A DNA stretch of 64,000 nucleotides from Marsupella aquatica (GCA_973895155.1 OZ316891.1:1736001-1800000), one strand, 5' to 3'. Positions 42,401 to 54,733 are shown, numbered from the stretch's first letter. Numbers and translations are program-made. The notes: a model not told the origin generated them from the sequence alone.

Positions 42401-45250
42401 TAGACCGAGCAATAGACAATATGTTGTGCCTGGCAAAAATATATAGGGCATGATAGGCAAAGCTCCAAGCCTACTATATAGACAACCATACACATACTAT
42501 CTAATACCCGATTGAAGTGAAACTCAAGGACAGCCAAATAGGAGCTATTATATGTCTATATTCTCTCAATAGATAGCAAGTACGTACTGAAGCCAAAATT
42601 GAGCTATATCTCCTTATTTACGTATCCTGGATGTGCTAAGCTATATCCTTATTTACTTATCCTGGATGTGCTGAGCAAAGAGACTAACCTTGAACCATTC
42701 ATCAATATAGGAGGGTTCAACAATAGTAACTTTTGTTTCTAATGCCCATGTTACATGGACATCTAGTAAAGTTGGGATATATATTCCATCTTTTGATATC
42801 CAAAAAATGGAATGGACAATTTCTCACCAAACAATGCACGCTCATTGAATAACTGTATTCTGTGATTTTGGGCTGTGTCATGCAAACCCTTGTCTGCGCT
42901 TAACCATGTACTTAGGTTTGAGCGACTACCCTAGTTAGCACTTACCATGATTACGTTAGGGCACTATCATTTAACCGTAGACTTAGCGATTAGTGAGCAT
43001 TTGGCGCTAGGTTGATGGCTCAAGACTCAACTTGCCTCGCCGCCACCTAGGAGACGACGGCACTAGATAGGTTAGGTAGGTTGTAGGGTAGTTAGTTGGT
43101 AGGATAACATGGTTTGTGATCATCCTCATCTTGCACCCCACTGATTCATTTTTGGTGGGATCATTTTCAGTGGCTAGGAGAGCTTGCTTGGAATTTCCTA
43201 TCCATAGGGGCCTCCTAGCCCCCTAGGGTCCTCCTTCATTCACTTTAGTTCTGAAGTGAATTTGGTTACACATTCTTCATTTCTCGGTAGGCATAGCTCA
43301 TCGTTCATGTAAAGGTGACAATTGTATATATAGCGTTTCTACCGATTACAGAGACGACGGTTGGTTTTTCATTGTGGGATAGCAATTACATTGCTGCTTC
43401 ATGATTTTCAGCCCTTTAGTAAAGCATACCACATATTTGCTGACTCCGGACTCACTTCATCTCACATTTTGTTATAAGTAGATAATTATGATGCTTTTCT
43501 TTTTCTCTTTTTGCATGCAAGTAGACGGTTGATAAGATAGCAAGCGCATTCACCAAATAGGTTTATAGTTATGACACAACTAGTACATCGATGCACTCTA
43601 GCACGACAGTTGCCATATAACTTTTGAGTTGAGGTTTGACCTCTTTCTTGCTAAATAACCTCATTTCCTTGTAAGCAACAATGAGCTTGGCATCCTCAAC
43701 TAGATTACAAATGTCAATTTATATATGTCAAAAAGCTCTAACTTTCCCATATCAACAAGGTAAGTCATGATATATGTCATGTATGTACTCACATGTCATG
43801 GCATGGACTAACTATAACTTTATAAATGATAGTGGCAAATCTAGCTGAAAAACTTATTCAATAATAAGTTTCTATCTTACCAAGTCTTGCATAGTTTTGA
43901 GTGACCTTTGCATTTTTCTTTTGCTAGAAGGACCTAATGATGCAGAGATAGAAAATGAAACCCGGATAGACCTCTAGGTTTGTCAAAATGCTCCCAAAGA
44001 TTTTTGCAACTCATATGAACCGAGTTTAACTCACAATGTCATATGGAATATTCTTAATCACTCCATCTAGATTGTATAGTTTCTTCCTACGGTCCATGGG
44101 AGCATTGTCTTCTGTAGAGGCAACATTTTCTTTGTTCTTGGAATTTTTAAGTAACCGATATCAGGTTTGATGTTTGCCAAGATGACAATAAATACTGTAA
44201 GCATTCAAGTTGCTCAATGGGATACCTGAAGGCATGATGAAAAGTAGAATATAAAAAATCATCAACACAAAACTAATGGTTTTGTATGGATACGAGTTCT
44301 AAGTAGATAAAGTTAAAAATTCTCTTTACTTACCTACTTAGTTACTCAAGTTATAGACACAATTGGTTTACTTTCAACTTGACGTAAATTGTTGTGACCA
44401 AAGAAATGGATACGTGATGGAGATAAAACTGTTGGAAGATGTTCATAAATATGTTCTTGTGGTGGTTGGGGCATCAGAAATTGGCACTTAGTTCATAGAT
44501 GTCCTGAACGGAGTTTTTTGGGATGCTTGAGTTTGACTGAGTAATCTGTTTCAATGCTAGTTTTTGACTGATTCGGTGAGTTTGCATTTGTACTTATATT
44601 TGAAATCAATGACTCTGTCTTGCGACATACAAGTCCAGGCATGATGCGAATCATATGCCAAAGGTCCTACCAAAAATAACATAAATAATACCACAATTAG
44701 TCATTCTAGTGCTCCCCTTTAAGCATGCATGTCTGCCTACTTGGGTAATGCATTCAGATTATACCAAAATGAGGTGGATAGTTGGCAAACTCCATCCCTT
44801 CCGATTATTCTACTAGAATTCTCATACATTGAGTCACAAACTTGATCCATTGCAAAGATATAAGAAGATACAGGACTGTCTAAATATTTTGCATAGAATG
44901 ATAGTACACTCAACTCCACATATCAAATAACTAAAGAAAAGGAATAAATCACTATACATTAGCCCCATTTGAACATTTTGACCTTGTCCCGGACCCTGTA
45001 TCTGCTGTACCAACCACAACTTGAGTTTTCTTATAATGATTGTGTTATGGTGTAGCCCCTCCTAAAAGCTTTGAACCCTTTGGTGCTCTGTAGGCCACAA
45101 ATGGAGTTTTTCTATGACGTTTGTGTTCTGGTGACTTTGACTCTCGGGGGGGTCACTTCCATGGAAGTGGCATATCATGTGCGACGAAGTATAGGGCCAT
45201 TTAAATGGTTTTGGCGGAAGACTTATTAAGTCTTCTATGGAAATATAGGG
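39468..45250. other. Long spacer with scattered short tandem repeats
   Basis: I find no supportable gene. An 81-residue minus-strand frame at 41261-41506 is compositionally plausible but unrecognised. A 75-bp imperfect tandem repeat (ACTGTAGACCC start) at 40655-40800 is related to the minisatellite at 17311. A 37-bp tandem repeat lies at 42603-42675. A TAGG-rich run lies at about 43068-43110. A single end like the short TIR elements (AAACCCGGATAGACC) appears near 43955 with no partner found. Confidence 0.4.
42603..42675. repeat. 37-bp tandem duplication
   Basis: Two adjacent units beginning GCTATATC at 42603 and 42640 share CCTTATTTACGTATCCTGG with minor differences. It is non-coding. Confidence 0.85.
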
Positions 45251-46325
45251 TTATTTAATTGCAAAATGCATACGTGTCATCACATGATTGGTGCCATACA
45301 ACTTTCTAGAAAGTGACTTAGGGGGGTTATAAATGACCCAAACCGTCGCACGTGATGTATGACCCTTCATATACTGACCCCCTGAGCTTTGACTCCCTTC
45401 TTTCAAAATGATATGTTGCAATGCCTCTGAATTGTTGTAGGCCAGATTGCCTCCTTCAAGAACAGTTGTTTGTGATGCCCCTGTATCATCCAAGCTTGGA
45501 CTCCCTCCTTCAAGTACGTAAGTCTTCTTGGATGCCTCTTAACCATTTGAATCTGGACTTTCTTCTCCTAAGAGAATTGTCCTGGACAATCCAATGAATC
45601 TTTGAGTAAGCCCCTCTAGATCTTTCAACTGACAACCAAATTCATAAGAGGTAATTGATTGAGGATCCAACTGAGGAGAAACATGAGGAACAAATTCATG
45701 GGGGGTAACAGGAGTTGACTCTTCTATAGAATCCAAGTAGTTGGTATCTTTCAAATCCTGAGAAAAGTAATTCTCATCCAAACCACTTGTGTGAGCAGAA
45801 GCTACAAGGCTCCCCAAAATGCCTCATTTTCTACTTCAACTAAAGAGATTTGTTGGAGCCGTTTGTTGGAGACTTGGTGTTTCTGGTGTTCTAGAAACCA
45901 CCTCATAATATCCATTGCAGGCCAGGTAATCCGCATAGTCACTCCGCCAATTGCCAAAACAAGATCTTCCAGTTGATCGAGGAATGCAATGGTCCTCTAT
46001 GAATTCCAGAGTGCTGATGTAGAACTTCTGATCCTTCCTAACATTAGACCTCCAAGCATTGGCAATCACTGGATTGTACATATCAGGAAAAAAAACCTCA
46101 TTTGTTCCACATTTCTATTATATGCAGATTGTGCTCTTGGGTGATAAGTCTCAAGATAACCCTTTCCCTACATATTGGTATACTCTCCTGTAGGTTTTCT
46201 GTCAAAGAATCTAGCATTGAGCTCAACAATATAGACAACAGGTCTAATGGCAACTTAGTAGAACTCAACTTTCTCACACTACCTTTGTCATTGCTGTTGC
46301 AAGAATATGGGTTCTCATCAACCAA
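45251..46325 (-). pseudogene. Broken unrecognised coding region with 18-residue repeats
   Basis: The minus strand shows protein-like frames that follow one another but need frame changes. In order they are LDLLSILLSSMLDSLTENLQ (about 46325-46098), MYNPVIANAWRSNVRK and LEFIEDHCIPRSTGRS (46081-45836), ENYFSQDLKDTNYLDS and TPHEFVPHVSPQLDPQ (about 45817-45539), then 45538-45251. A run of eight T at about 46092 and a shift near 45812-45838 separate them, and a TAA interrupts at 45539. Near the end are four imperfect 18-20 residue units of the pattern (V/I)L-EG-S---D--GAS (about 45377-45577). I do not recognise the family. It may be a decayed gene, a transposon protein, or exons whose splice sites I misread. 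Confidence 0.4.
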
Positions 46326-47141
46326 TGATCTCTCTTGTGGTACTCGATTTATAACTTTCTCACTTTTGCTGTTAACACAAGCTGCTGTCCTTGTTTACAA
46401 GTGCCACTCTCTGCACAGGCATCGTCTCACTCGCACCATTAACTACTGGTTTGATAGTTAACTACTGGTTTGATAGTTGGTTGAATAATATTCTTTTTCA
46501 TGCAGCCAACACGTTTTGGATGCCGCGGCTGTTGGGGATAGGGCCAGGGTGCTCTTTGCCAAAACCTTGTACCTGCACCACTTGGCTCACTATTGACAGC
46601 AATACCAGGTTACAAATACTGAGTCAGGTGGGGATGCTCTAAACCTTAGTTTTCCAATTGGAAAAAAATAGTTGGAAGCCCCAAAGTAGTTTGGATCAGT
46701 GTTTATTTTGTGTGTGTGCAAATATTGCACATTTGCTACCAAGTGAAGGGGCTCGCAACCAATACAAACAGGTTTTCAATAAATTATTAGTGATTTATTC
46801 CCCAAAATCAATGGCCCATATCTCAATGTACATAGATCTAATGGTCATGATGTGCAACTAAAGAGTTGATGGTGCTCCCCACAAAAACAGACCCCTGACG
46901 AGTCCCTCACCTTTCAAATGGACTTTGTGAGGCCCTTGTCCTTGCAACCCTCCCTCCTCATGGTTGGGAGTACTTTTCTCTTTTGTATGATACCAACATG
47001 GTAAGAGCCAGGTATGTCACTCAACCAGGTGAGTGTATTCACTGGAAAGTATTCTTAACTCTTAAAGGGGCAGATGTGGTTTAACTCTTAATATGAGTTG
47101 CTGAAACTCTATAAAGCAAGTTGCTTAATCTCACTAAATTG
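46326..47141. other. Spacer with 19-bp tandem duplication
   Basis: An exact 19-bp tandem duplication (AACTACTGGTTTGATAGTT) lies at 46441-46478. A protein-like stretch on the minus strand at about 46380-46440 (SETMPVQRVALVNKDSS) may be a further fragment of the broken coding region at 45251-46325. Otherwise nothing is recognised. Confidence 0.4.
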
Positions 47142-47561
47142 GAAACAAAAGCCTGGATGGACCAAGACGTTGTCCCTGCCCATCCATGCGGACTGCGTAA
47201 CAAGATCTTCCCTTTTCCACCAAAATAAAAAGGAACCGGTTGTGGATTGCAGTGGACAACTTTGACTATCTTGTGGAGAAAGTAGTCAAGACGTCATGGT
47301 GATCCTGAGTAATGGCATGACGTCTTGACGTCTTTCAAGTTCAAGGTAGTCTAGTCATCAAGTTACCGAGGAAACCTGTCCGATAATGTAATTGACACCA
47401 GCTAAAAACGGTAAGGAGAGCTTTTACACATCACATTTCAGTCAAAAGTGTAAATAGTGTTATCTGAGTCAGTTCAAATGTTTTGAGCAAGTCCATCCAA
47501 GCTTTGCCGGGTCTATCTGGGCCTCATAGACAAAGTGGAGGTCTATCCTGGCTTTAGTTTC
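47142..47561. mobile_element. Mutator-like short TIR element, copy B
   Basis: This 420-bp segment starts GAAACAAAAGCCTGGATGGAC and ends with the inverted counterpart GTCTATCCTGGCTTTAGTTTC. Internally it aligns end to end with the reverse complement of 53786-54205: AAAAAGGAACCGGTTGTGGAT, GTCATGGTGATCCTGA, AGTGTTATCTGAGTCA and CAAAGTGGAGGTC are shared. There is no coding capacity. The 9 bases on either side do not match, so its target duplication is lost or the ends are slightly off. Confidence 0.85.
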
Positions 47562-47856
47562 CATTAAAACGAGTTGATTAACCTGAGAAGTAAGAAAACA
47601 CTCAGCGCTACCGTAGTCCCAATGTGGAAGCATTCACTGCTACCGTAGTCCTAATTTGCAAACAGTCATGGCTACGTTAGTGCTCCAGAGACTGAGCTCG
47701 CCACCTAAACACAGAACTTCAATTCTTCAGAGAGTAGACGAACGACATAATCACAAAAGAGTTGCACAGCGAAAACACGCTCTTGTCTGCTTGTCGTGGT
47801 CGTCTCTGAGAGTAACCCACATTTGATTGAATCACAGGGGGCAGCAGTCTGCAGAG
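47562..47856. other. Upstream region of the small membrane-protein gene
   Basis: Contains a short duplicated phrase (GCTACCGTAGTCCYAAT) at about 47607-47655 and the presumed promoter and leader of the gene starting at 47857. Confidence 0.4.
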
Positions 47857-49077
47857 ATGCCGGCCACAGCTACATTGCTCGGTGGGGCTATGGGATTGTG
47901 CGTGCAGCTGTACTCGAATGCAGCACGGAGGCTGCCGCCGATGCGCCGTGAGTGCTCTGCCTGTCTTCTCTCCATGCCCTGGTCTTCCGTTCTTTTTGCT
48001 CGATGAGCTTCTGTTTCTGAAGGATAGGGTTTGGGTCGGGATGAATTAAGTCTACTCTTGCTTTTGGAGGATTTGAGATTTTCGGGCGGGCTGATGGGGA
48101 ATTTGATGAATTGCAGATCCTTGGGAGCACTTGCTGGCTATAGGAATTGGAAGTGCTTTTGGCAACGGGCTGGTGAAGTGGGAAGAGAATCTGCAAGTTG
48201 AGCTGGACAAGTCGATTGAATTTGCCCGGAACGCCAACAAGAAGCGTTACATCGGTAAGACTCGCTCTCGCTCTCTTCGTCTTCCTTGTTGTAAAGACCC
48301 GTTTTTGTTCACTTTATGCCGGCCTGTTTCTCGCCTCTGTGCGGCATTTTAGATCCCCAATCCCTGTGATTAAAGTCCTTCTTACTTGAGCTGCTCTGTT
48401 GTTGCACGCTCCCCGACTCTAGAGGGCTCCTGTTGTTCTCTGTTTTTCGGGGTTCTACTGTGAATGTGGCTACCCAATAGGATTCGTGATCAATGCCCTA
48501 AGAATTGAGCCTTGCGAAGTATTTGCCTTCAATGGTCGTCTCAGATCATTGGGAATTTGATCTCGCCACAACCGCTAGTAGGGACATTCTTCCTTGCAGT
48601 TTTTCACTGTTGTTGGCACATTCAAGGCCAATTCCTCTCGGGAATGGGTTGTTACAGCTGTGCAATTGCTAAAAGGGATGATTTAATGAAACAATGCAAA
48701 TCTACTGGGACAGAAAGGGTCATGCGACCAAAAGTGAAGTCATAAAGTAGATAAATTGGACATTAACCCCACCGACCGAAGAGACGATAGAGCAGGATCG
48801 CTGATATCCGCTCAAGGTCTAACGAACAACCGACCAACGGTATTTTTACCAATGCATGACACATACCGATGCATAGCTTGATTGGCGCATCTAAGTAGGT
48901 GCTTCAGAAAAAGGAAAATTCAACAGAAAGTGGTGCTCATCATCTCACCCACCTGCCCACAGTTCTGTTTGCAAAATCTTTGACTTGCCTCCGTTAATTT
49001 CTATCGAGAACTAAGGTGTTTGACCTCTTTTGACAGCTCCCAGTGAGACCCTTACTGAATACACTCCATCCTCTTAG
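47857..49077 (+). CDS. Small conserved plant protein, probably mitochondrial complex I type
   Basis: Three exons, 47857-47947, 48117-48254 and 49037-49077, join in phase to 89 residues. The protein opens MPATATLLGGAMGLCVQLYS, a short hydrophobic stretch, then RRLPPMRHPWEHLL and a second hydrophobic segment (AIGIGSAFGNGLV), then a charged helix (KWEENLQVELDKS, FARNANKKRYI). The HPWEHL-hydrophobic-KWE layout is, from memory, that of a small plant protein of about 80-100 residues linked to the mitochondrial NADH dehydrogenase (ESSS-like). I am not certain of that name. Exons 1 and 2 are well supported by similarity and phase. Exon 3 rests only on a strong pyrimidine tract and acceptor (CCTCTTTTGACAG) and on phase. 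Confidence 0.65.
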
Positions 49078-50766
49078 CCAGAGCTCAGACTAAAAGTACT
49101 ATCATGAGAAATTCATTCTAGAAGTACGTTGGGAAGCAATGAAGCCTCTCCTGAAGACAACGAATGAATACATGAAGCAATTGCGCAGGAGTGATAAGTC
49201 AAAGAAACACAGAACTTTGAAATAGTGCAAGGAAGGGAAGGGGGCAGCAACGCAGGAGATAAACTTGAGAGCAGATATCTTCACAATCTGTTCATGATCT
49301 TAGACATCAGATTTAGGTACTCCAGAAATTGATGCCCTAATTCTGCGTAGGCGATTCAGCCCAGTTTTGGCTTACCATTCCCGTGAACAGGGAAAGATGG
49401 CATAAATTGCTATTTATTGTTAATAATAAGAAGAATAGCAATTTATTCAATAATTGCACATGGCAATGGTTGAGATTACGGCTTGCCTTGTTTGCGAACC
49501 CAGTTGGCGTCAATTGTTGGGATGGATTGTCCAAAATTGAATTTCTTCCTAAGAAAGTTTCCACCAGTTTGTAAATATGGAGGGTTGCCTGAAGTGGTAC
49601 ATGCAATGTATAAATAAGTTGCGTCGTTGATACAAAAGTTTCAATCAGGTCCTGCGGGTTGTATTGGTTGACTTTCAGGAACCGACCTGGCTTAGGATCT
49701 GAGGGACATTGCCATCTTTGCCTTGCGCATGAAGTAGGACTCGTTTGGTTTTTTCGAAGTACAAGTGGTACAAATATCTCAAACCAATCTCATGCTTCTT
49801 ATTGTGTTTGGTGCGTGTGGCATGGCAGGTACCATGAGAGTTCAACAAGAGGAGGACTAGTATCGGAGTTGAATTTGTCTAAGCTGAGATTGGCTGGTAT
49901 TGCCTAGATCTCGGTCATGATTAAGGAAAGTTGTAAGAATTACCAAGCTCTGAGTTTAGAATTTATCGGTTTACCCTGACGGGTTTTAAATAATTTTGTG
50001 TGTATCCAGCACATACTCACAGGCCCACCTGTACACCGTAGGCCAGCAGTCCTCCTGCCTTCCATCTGAACGCAGTTCTGTACCCTTCGTATGGGGCGAG
50101 TAGAAGGTTCAAATGAGGGATTCAGACTTAACTGTCCACTTGCTTGGTCAGTTACTCCTGGTATGCTCTGGGTATTGATTTTTTAATTGAGCTTCCGGAG
50201 GCTTAATTTCACAAGGTTTCTCTTGGTAGTCATATCTTCTGAATTACGGGAATGCAATTGAACACGCCATATCTATTTTACAACGAGAATGGACAATTTT
50301 ACCGGGGAGCTCTCAGTGAAACCAAATCTGATATGAGTGATGCACTGCAGTCATCATTGTTTAGCAACTAATAATCGTTTGCTTAGCTTCCGCCCTCATA
50401 ACAAAAGCACTCCGAGGAGGTTAAGAGACTGTCTACTGCATTTCATCACAACCCCGAGGCACAATCCGCCAACCATAGTACGCCAGAGTTCAGAAGGAAT
50501 GAAACAAGTCTGACTACAGTCATAATTAGTTCGTTGGCTTCTGGCTTCTTTAGCTGGGATGATGCCTGCTTTGTATGGTAGGCTCTGGTAAAAATGGATA
50601 CGTCCAGAGTAATGGGAATCTTCGTAATGAAGCACTGAATAACATAGGATGCCTTTCCACTACTTCTATGAGGGTTAGTTCTCCCAAGCGAAAGTACAAT
50701 TAAAGACGAAAGCAACGATACTTGTAATAATTTGGAATTTTACCAAAAATTATTTTGATGCTTCTT

Positions 50767-51206
50767 TATTTCATCAACCAAAGAGCTTATCAGGTCTTTA
50801 CAAAATTAAACCTTTGGGGCTTACTATTTAAGAATAACGTTTTCATTTCATGAACCACAGGGCTTATCAGATCTTTACAAAATGAAACCTTTTGGGCTTA
50901 CTATTGAAGAACATGAAAGGGAAAAAATTCAAGAATGCTTGTTTAAAAGTCAGAATTTTTTAGGGTACAGAATGGGGTATGGTTCTTTTTGAATTGCTGA
51001 AGCATTGTGAATACATCGAGTGTTCATAGTTGTGGGCCTCAGTCACGCAGAGACTTGGATGGCTTGCGAAGTCACAATTCAATCGGGTACAAAGTGGGGT
51101 ATGGTTCTTCTCTGCATTGCTGAACTACTGTAATTGAAGCGAGAGTTCATTGTTGTGGGCTTCAGTTACAAAGAGACACTTGGAACGCTTGTAAGTTGCA
51201 TCACTG
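50767..51206. repeat. Two adjacent tandem duplications (77 bp and 122 bp)
   Basis: GCTTATCAGRTCTTTACAAA recurs at 50785 and 50862, giving a 77-bp period. GGGTACARARTGGGGTATGG recurs at 50963 and 51085, giving a 122-bp period. Divergence between units is roughly 15 percent in each pair. No coding frame is conserved. Confidence 0.85.
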
Positions 51207-51273
51207 GCCGAAATTGAGAGATATGCCTCGCTACCCGTCCCAAGTATCAGGGCCCTCGTTACCATTACCCGAA

Positions 51274-51364
51274 ACTCTCGTCTGAATCTTCCTTTGTAGT
51301 TTCATTGAAAGTTATGAGCCATACTCTCGTCTGAATCTTTAGTTTCATTGAAAGTTATGAGCCA
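51274..51364. repeat. 49/42-bp tandem duplication
   Basis: ACTCTCGTCTGAATCTT followed by TAGTTTCATTGAAAGTTATG occurs twice, at 51274 and 51323; the second copy lacks seven bases. Apart from that deletion the copies match closely, so it is young. Confidence 0.88.
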
Positions 51365-53776
51365 TAAGCCCCTTACCAGCCCATTTGGAGAATTCATTGA
51401 TTTAAACTCTGTTATTGGCATGGATCAAGGCTACTCCCAAACATAGTTGTTCCCGAGACGCACTTTAGGTTTACGCTCAGTAACCCATTCCCTTTTTAAG
51501 GGCCATGTTTTGTAATCCCCATTGGTGGACTGCCTTCATGCATTACAGCCCATAACCCACTGAGGAGATGGGTTACCCTGCACTACCAGTCTGATGATGG
51601 CAGACTTGGAATTTTGACTATGCTTTGGCTGACTGTGCTAAAGATCACAACCCATGCAGACTGTGTGCCCCCTACAGAGCACTACCACGTCACAGCAGTA
51701 TGTGTGGAGCTGGCCTGCCTCTGAACCTCTTGGGCGGTGGCTTCTGGATATGTGTGGTGAGGGATCCTGTAATGCATGGCCCATTTAGTCTCACCTTAAC
51801 GCATGGCCCAACTGAACTACGGCGTTAGTCTCACATGTTGGGTTCTCAGTTGAGTAAGTTGTAGAATTGAGATTGGGGAATGGAGCTTTAAACTAGAAAA
51901 AAACTGGGGTGTTGGGCTCAAAATCTAAGCTTGTTTAATTTAGGGTTATTTATATTCAAGTAAACCAGTTTAGAATTTGAATCCAACAAACCAGTTTTTT
52001 TAACCTATGATTACACTTAGACAAGCACCTCTCCAAGAAAAAATTGTTTCAAAATAGATTACTACTGTAGTTGAATGTGGCATGATAAATGAGACCAAAG
52101 AAAATTCCCTATCTGGGTTGATCCTTTTCCAATGCTGTTATCTGCTGGTAAGCACTTAAGATTTCATTTAAAAAATATATATACCACGCGTGCCTTGATT
52201 ATGGGAAAATGGAAATTATGAATGGCTTTCCTCAGCACCAAAATAACGTTAATGAGACGCGTACCAGCTACACAGTACATTATTGAATTGTCCAGCGAAA
52301 AAGGTCAACGAATCTGCCCTCGTTCAATATAGATCTTGACCGTCCATTGCATTACCCAAGTACACATCAATGGCCCCTCCGAAGAGATTGTACCATTTAC
52401 CTTGCTCCCAAGCCCACGTAAGGTAATAATAATGATCTTCATAATGACAGTGGGAGTGATTGAATGTGATTGATGGCCACTATATTCTTCAGTGCTCGTT
52501 GCGGTATGCCAGTAATGCTAATTATGACAGTGTTTGCAATGAATTTTGTGAATGTTTTGTTTTTGCCTCAACGCATCTGAAAAAGCACTGATGGCATTTG
52601 CACTAGTCTTCCTGGCTAGACAGATCAGCTGGAGTAAAGAATGGTTTCTTTGGCACTGCTGTGCAAAAAACCACACTGCCCCATCTCACACTCTTTTGGA
52701 ACATGCCACCCTTGCCAGCTATATTTTCTTCTTGGCACTCGAGACTTGGTGTGGGCCAATGTACTGGGTGCTGCCGTGCCATCCTACTTGAAGTTGCAAT
52801 GCATGGAAGAACATTTTATCATTATTGTGGTGTTCTCTGTTGCTTCAAGGACCTTAATGTGTGAGAATAGCGCTTTGGGTGAGGTTAGTGTTTGATTGCT
52901 GCCCTCCAATGAATATGTCGTCGCTACATCCTCGCTACTCCCTAATACCAAGTTGTAAATTGTGCTATGAGTGGGAATCGTTTGAGTACTGGAATTGATA
53001 CTTTGCAAGTTTGCATTACAGGAAGAACATAACTTGCACCCGAGTAGCAAAAAGGGAGACACCAACCATGATATAGATCCAATCACCTAGGAACCCAAAT
53101 TCTTGTCCATTGTTCTTGTGGTCAAATGAGTTGAGCATCAATTATTTAGGAATTCTAGTAAATCTTGGGTTCCTTTGTAAGATAATAAAGCTTTGATAGC
53201 TCACTTATCTTAGGGGATACCTATTTTTAAGTCACCTCAAATCCTTTCTTACAAGTGATCATGGTTTTTACATACTTTAAACTAACTTTTGTAGGGCTGC
53301 CCTTCCTACGGGCATTCTGGATTTAATAAAATGTCTTGCTTGCAAAAGAGAATGGTTTAATGGTTTTGTCACTCCATAGCTTCTTGGTGAAATAAAACTA
53401 AAATTTCAAAACCAATTGGGAGAGCTGGCTCCTTGCTTCAAACTGGCACCTGAGCTCAATCCAGTATGGCGCCTACAATACACTTTTCAGTGTTCACACT
53501 TTGGTCAACTTTTTGTAAAGTAATGCATGTTCCATCTGCTTTTGACTGGCCATGACCTTCTAGTCTCATCATGACAACTTTAAATTTTGGCTTAGAGCTA
53601 GCTTTGTACAAAAGATATACAAATGTTGGCTGCCCCAATTTTCAGTCCCATTCACTAAGTTGGTGTAAAGTATAGCCATCGTAAGCAAAAACGCTGTGTT
53701 GTTACTCCATACAAAGGTAAGGCTACGTAGTGTATGGAGAGAGGGATCCACAAGTTTTTCATATTGTACCGAAGAG

Positions 53777-54214
53777 CTTGAAAGTGAAACTAAAGTCCCG
53801 GATGGACCTCCACTTTGTCTATGAAACCTATATGGACTGGCAAAGCTTGAATGGACTTGCTCAGAACATTTAAATTTGACTCAGATAACACTATTCAAAT
53901 TTTTGATTGAAATGTAACTTGTAAACTGCCTCCTTACCGTTTGCAGCTAGTTTAACTACATAACCAAACCGATGTCTTTGGTAACTTGACGACAAGATGA
54001 CCTTGAATCTAAAAAATACCAAGATGTCATGCCATTATTCAGGATCACCATGACGTGTTGACTACTGTCTCCCCAAGGTAGTCAAAGTCGTAGACTGCGA
54101 TCCACAACCGGTTCCTTTTTATTTCAATATAAAAGCGACGATTGCTTTACGCAGTCCATGGGGATGGGCGAAGACAATGTCTCCATCCATCCGGGCTTTT
54201 GTTTCCTTGAAAGT
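53777..54214. mobile_element. Mutator-like short TIR element, copy C, with 9-bp TSD
   Basis: The element proper is 53786-54205 (420 bp), starting GAAACTAAAGTCCCGGATGG and ending with the inverted CCATCCGGGCTTTTGTTTC. It is flanked by identical 9-mers CTTGAAAGT at 53777-53785 and 54206-54214. A 9-bp target duplication with TIRs of about 20 bp is characteristic of the Mutator superfamily. It has no open frame of note, so it is non-autonomous. It lies in inverted orientation to copy B at 47142-47561 and only 162 bases from the copia insertion. Confidence 0.88.
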
Positions 54215-54376
54215 TTGCTGTGAAAAGCTCGTGAGGTACTAATATTCAATCTGCATATTGGTGTTGCAAACAGCAAGAGGAGCTGAGCATGAACCCATAT
54301 AGTTATGAAGCTTGCCAATAAGCACACGTCAAAATGTGATAATATATGACCTGGACTCATTGATTTATGAAGGTTG

Positions 54377-54720
54377 TGTTGAGCATAGACGACATTCGCA
54401 ACGGCAAGCCCATGAACCATCCAACGCACAATAGTCGACATAGAGAGATACGTGGTTCACCTCCACATGAGGCTACGTCCACGGGAACACACAAGAGCTT
54501 TACTGCACTCTAGGCCGACCGGCCATACCAAGCATCCACAGCACAAGCTCTCCCTATCTCTCAACTAGCTCCGTAACAATGAGCCTAAGTTCCACCAGGG
54601 TCTGGCATCAGCCCTGGCTATATACACAACAGCACTACCGCTAACATTAGCTAAGTCCTAACCCGAGTTAGACTAACTGTGGTTAGCTCATGAGTCACAA
54701 GACTAGAGCAATATCTAACA
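54377..54720 (-). repeat. 3' LTR of the copia element
   Basis: 344 bp with TG...CA ends (TGTTGAG start and CTAACA end on the plus strand). It is about 97 percent identical to the 5' LTR; the roughly eleven differences are all transitions. In the retained state this LTR carries C or G at nearly all of the differing positions. Confidence 0.95.
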
Positions 54721-54733
54721 AACTCCCCCTTGA
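54721..54733 (-). other. Polypurine tract
   Basis: On the minus strand TCAAGGGGGAGTT abuts the TGTTAG start of the 3' LTR, the expected second-strand primer. Confidence 0.85.

Larger units (their letters stand above)
49078..53776. other. Unassigned spacer with three tandem duplications
   Basis: No supported gene on either strand. The recognisable structure is tandem repeats: about 77 bp at 50767-50920, 122 bp at 50963-51206, and a 49/42-bp pair at 51274-51364. Short open frames are scattered and unrecognised. The region is AT-rich in places, particularly 51850-52200. Confidence 0.45.

Noticed and set aside
43949-44150. A fourth Mutator-like short element
   Set aside because: One end resembles the TIR (AAACCCGGATAGACC), but no inverted partner or consistent internal alignment was found.
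47133-47570. 9-bp target duplication around TIR element copy B
   Set aside because: The flanking 9-mers do not match, so only copy C is credited with a TSD.
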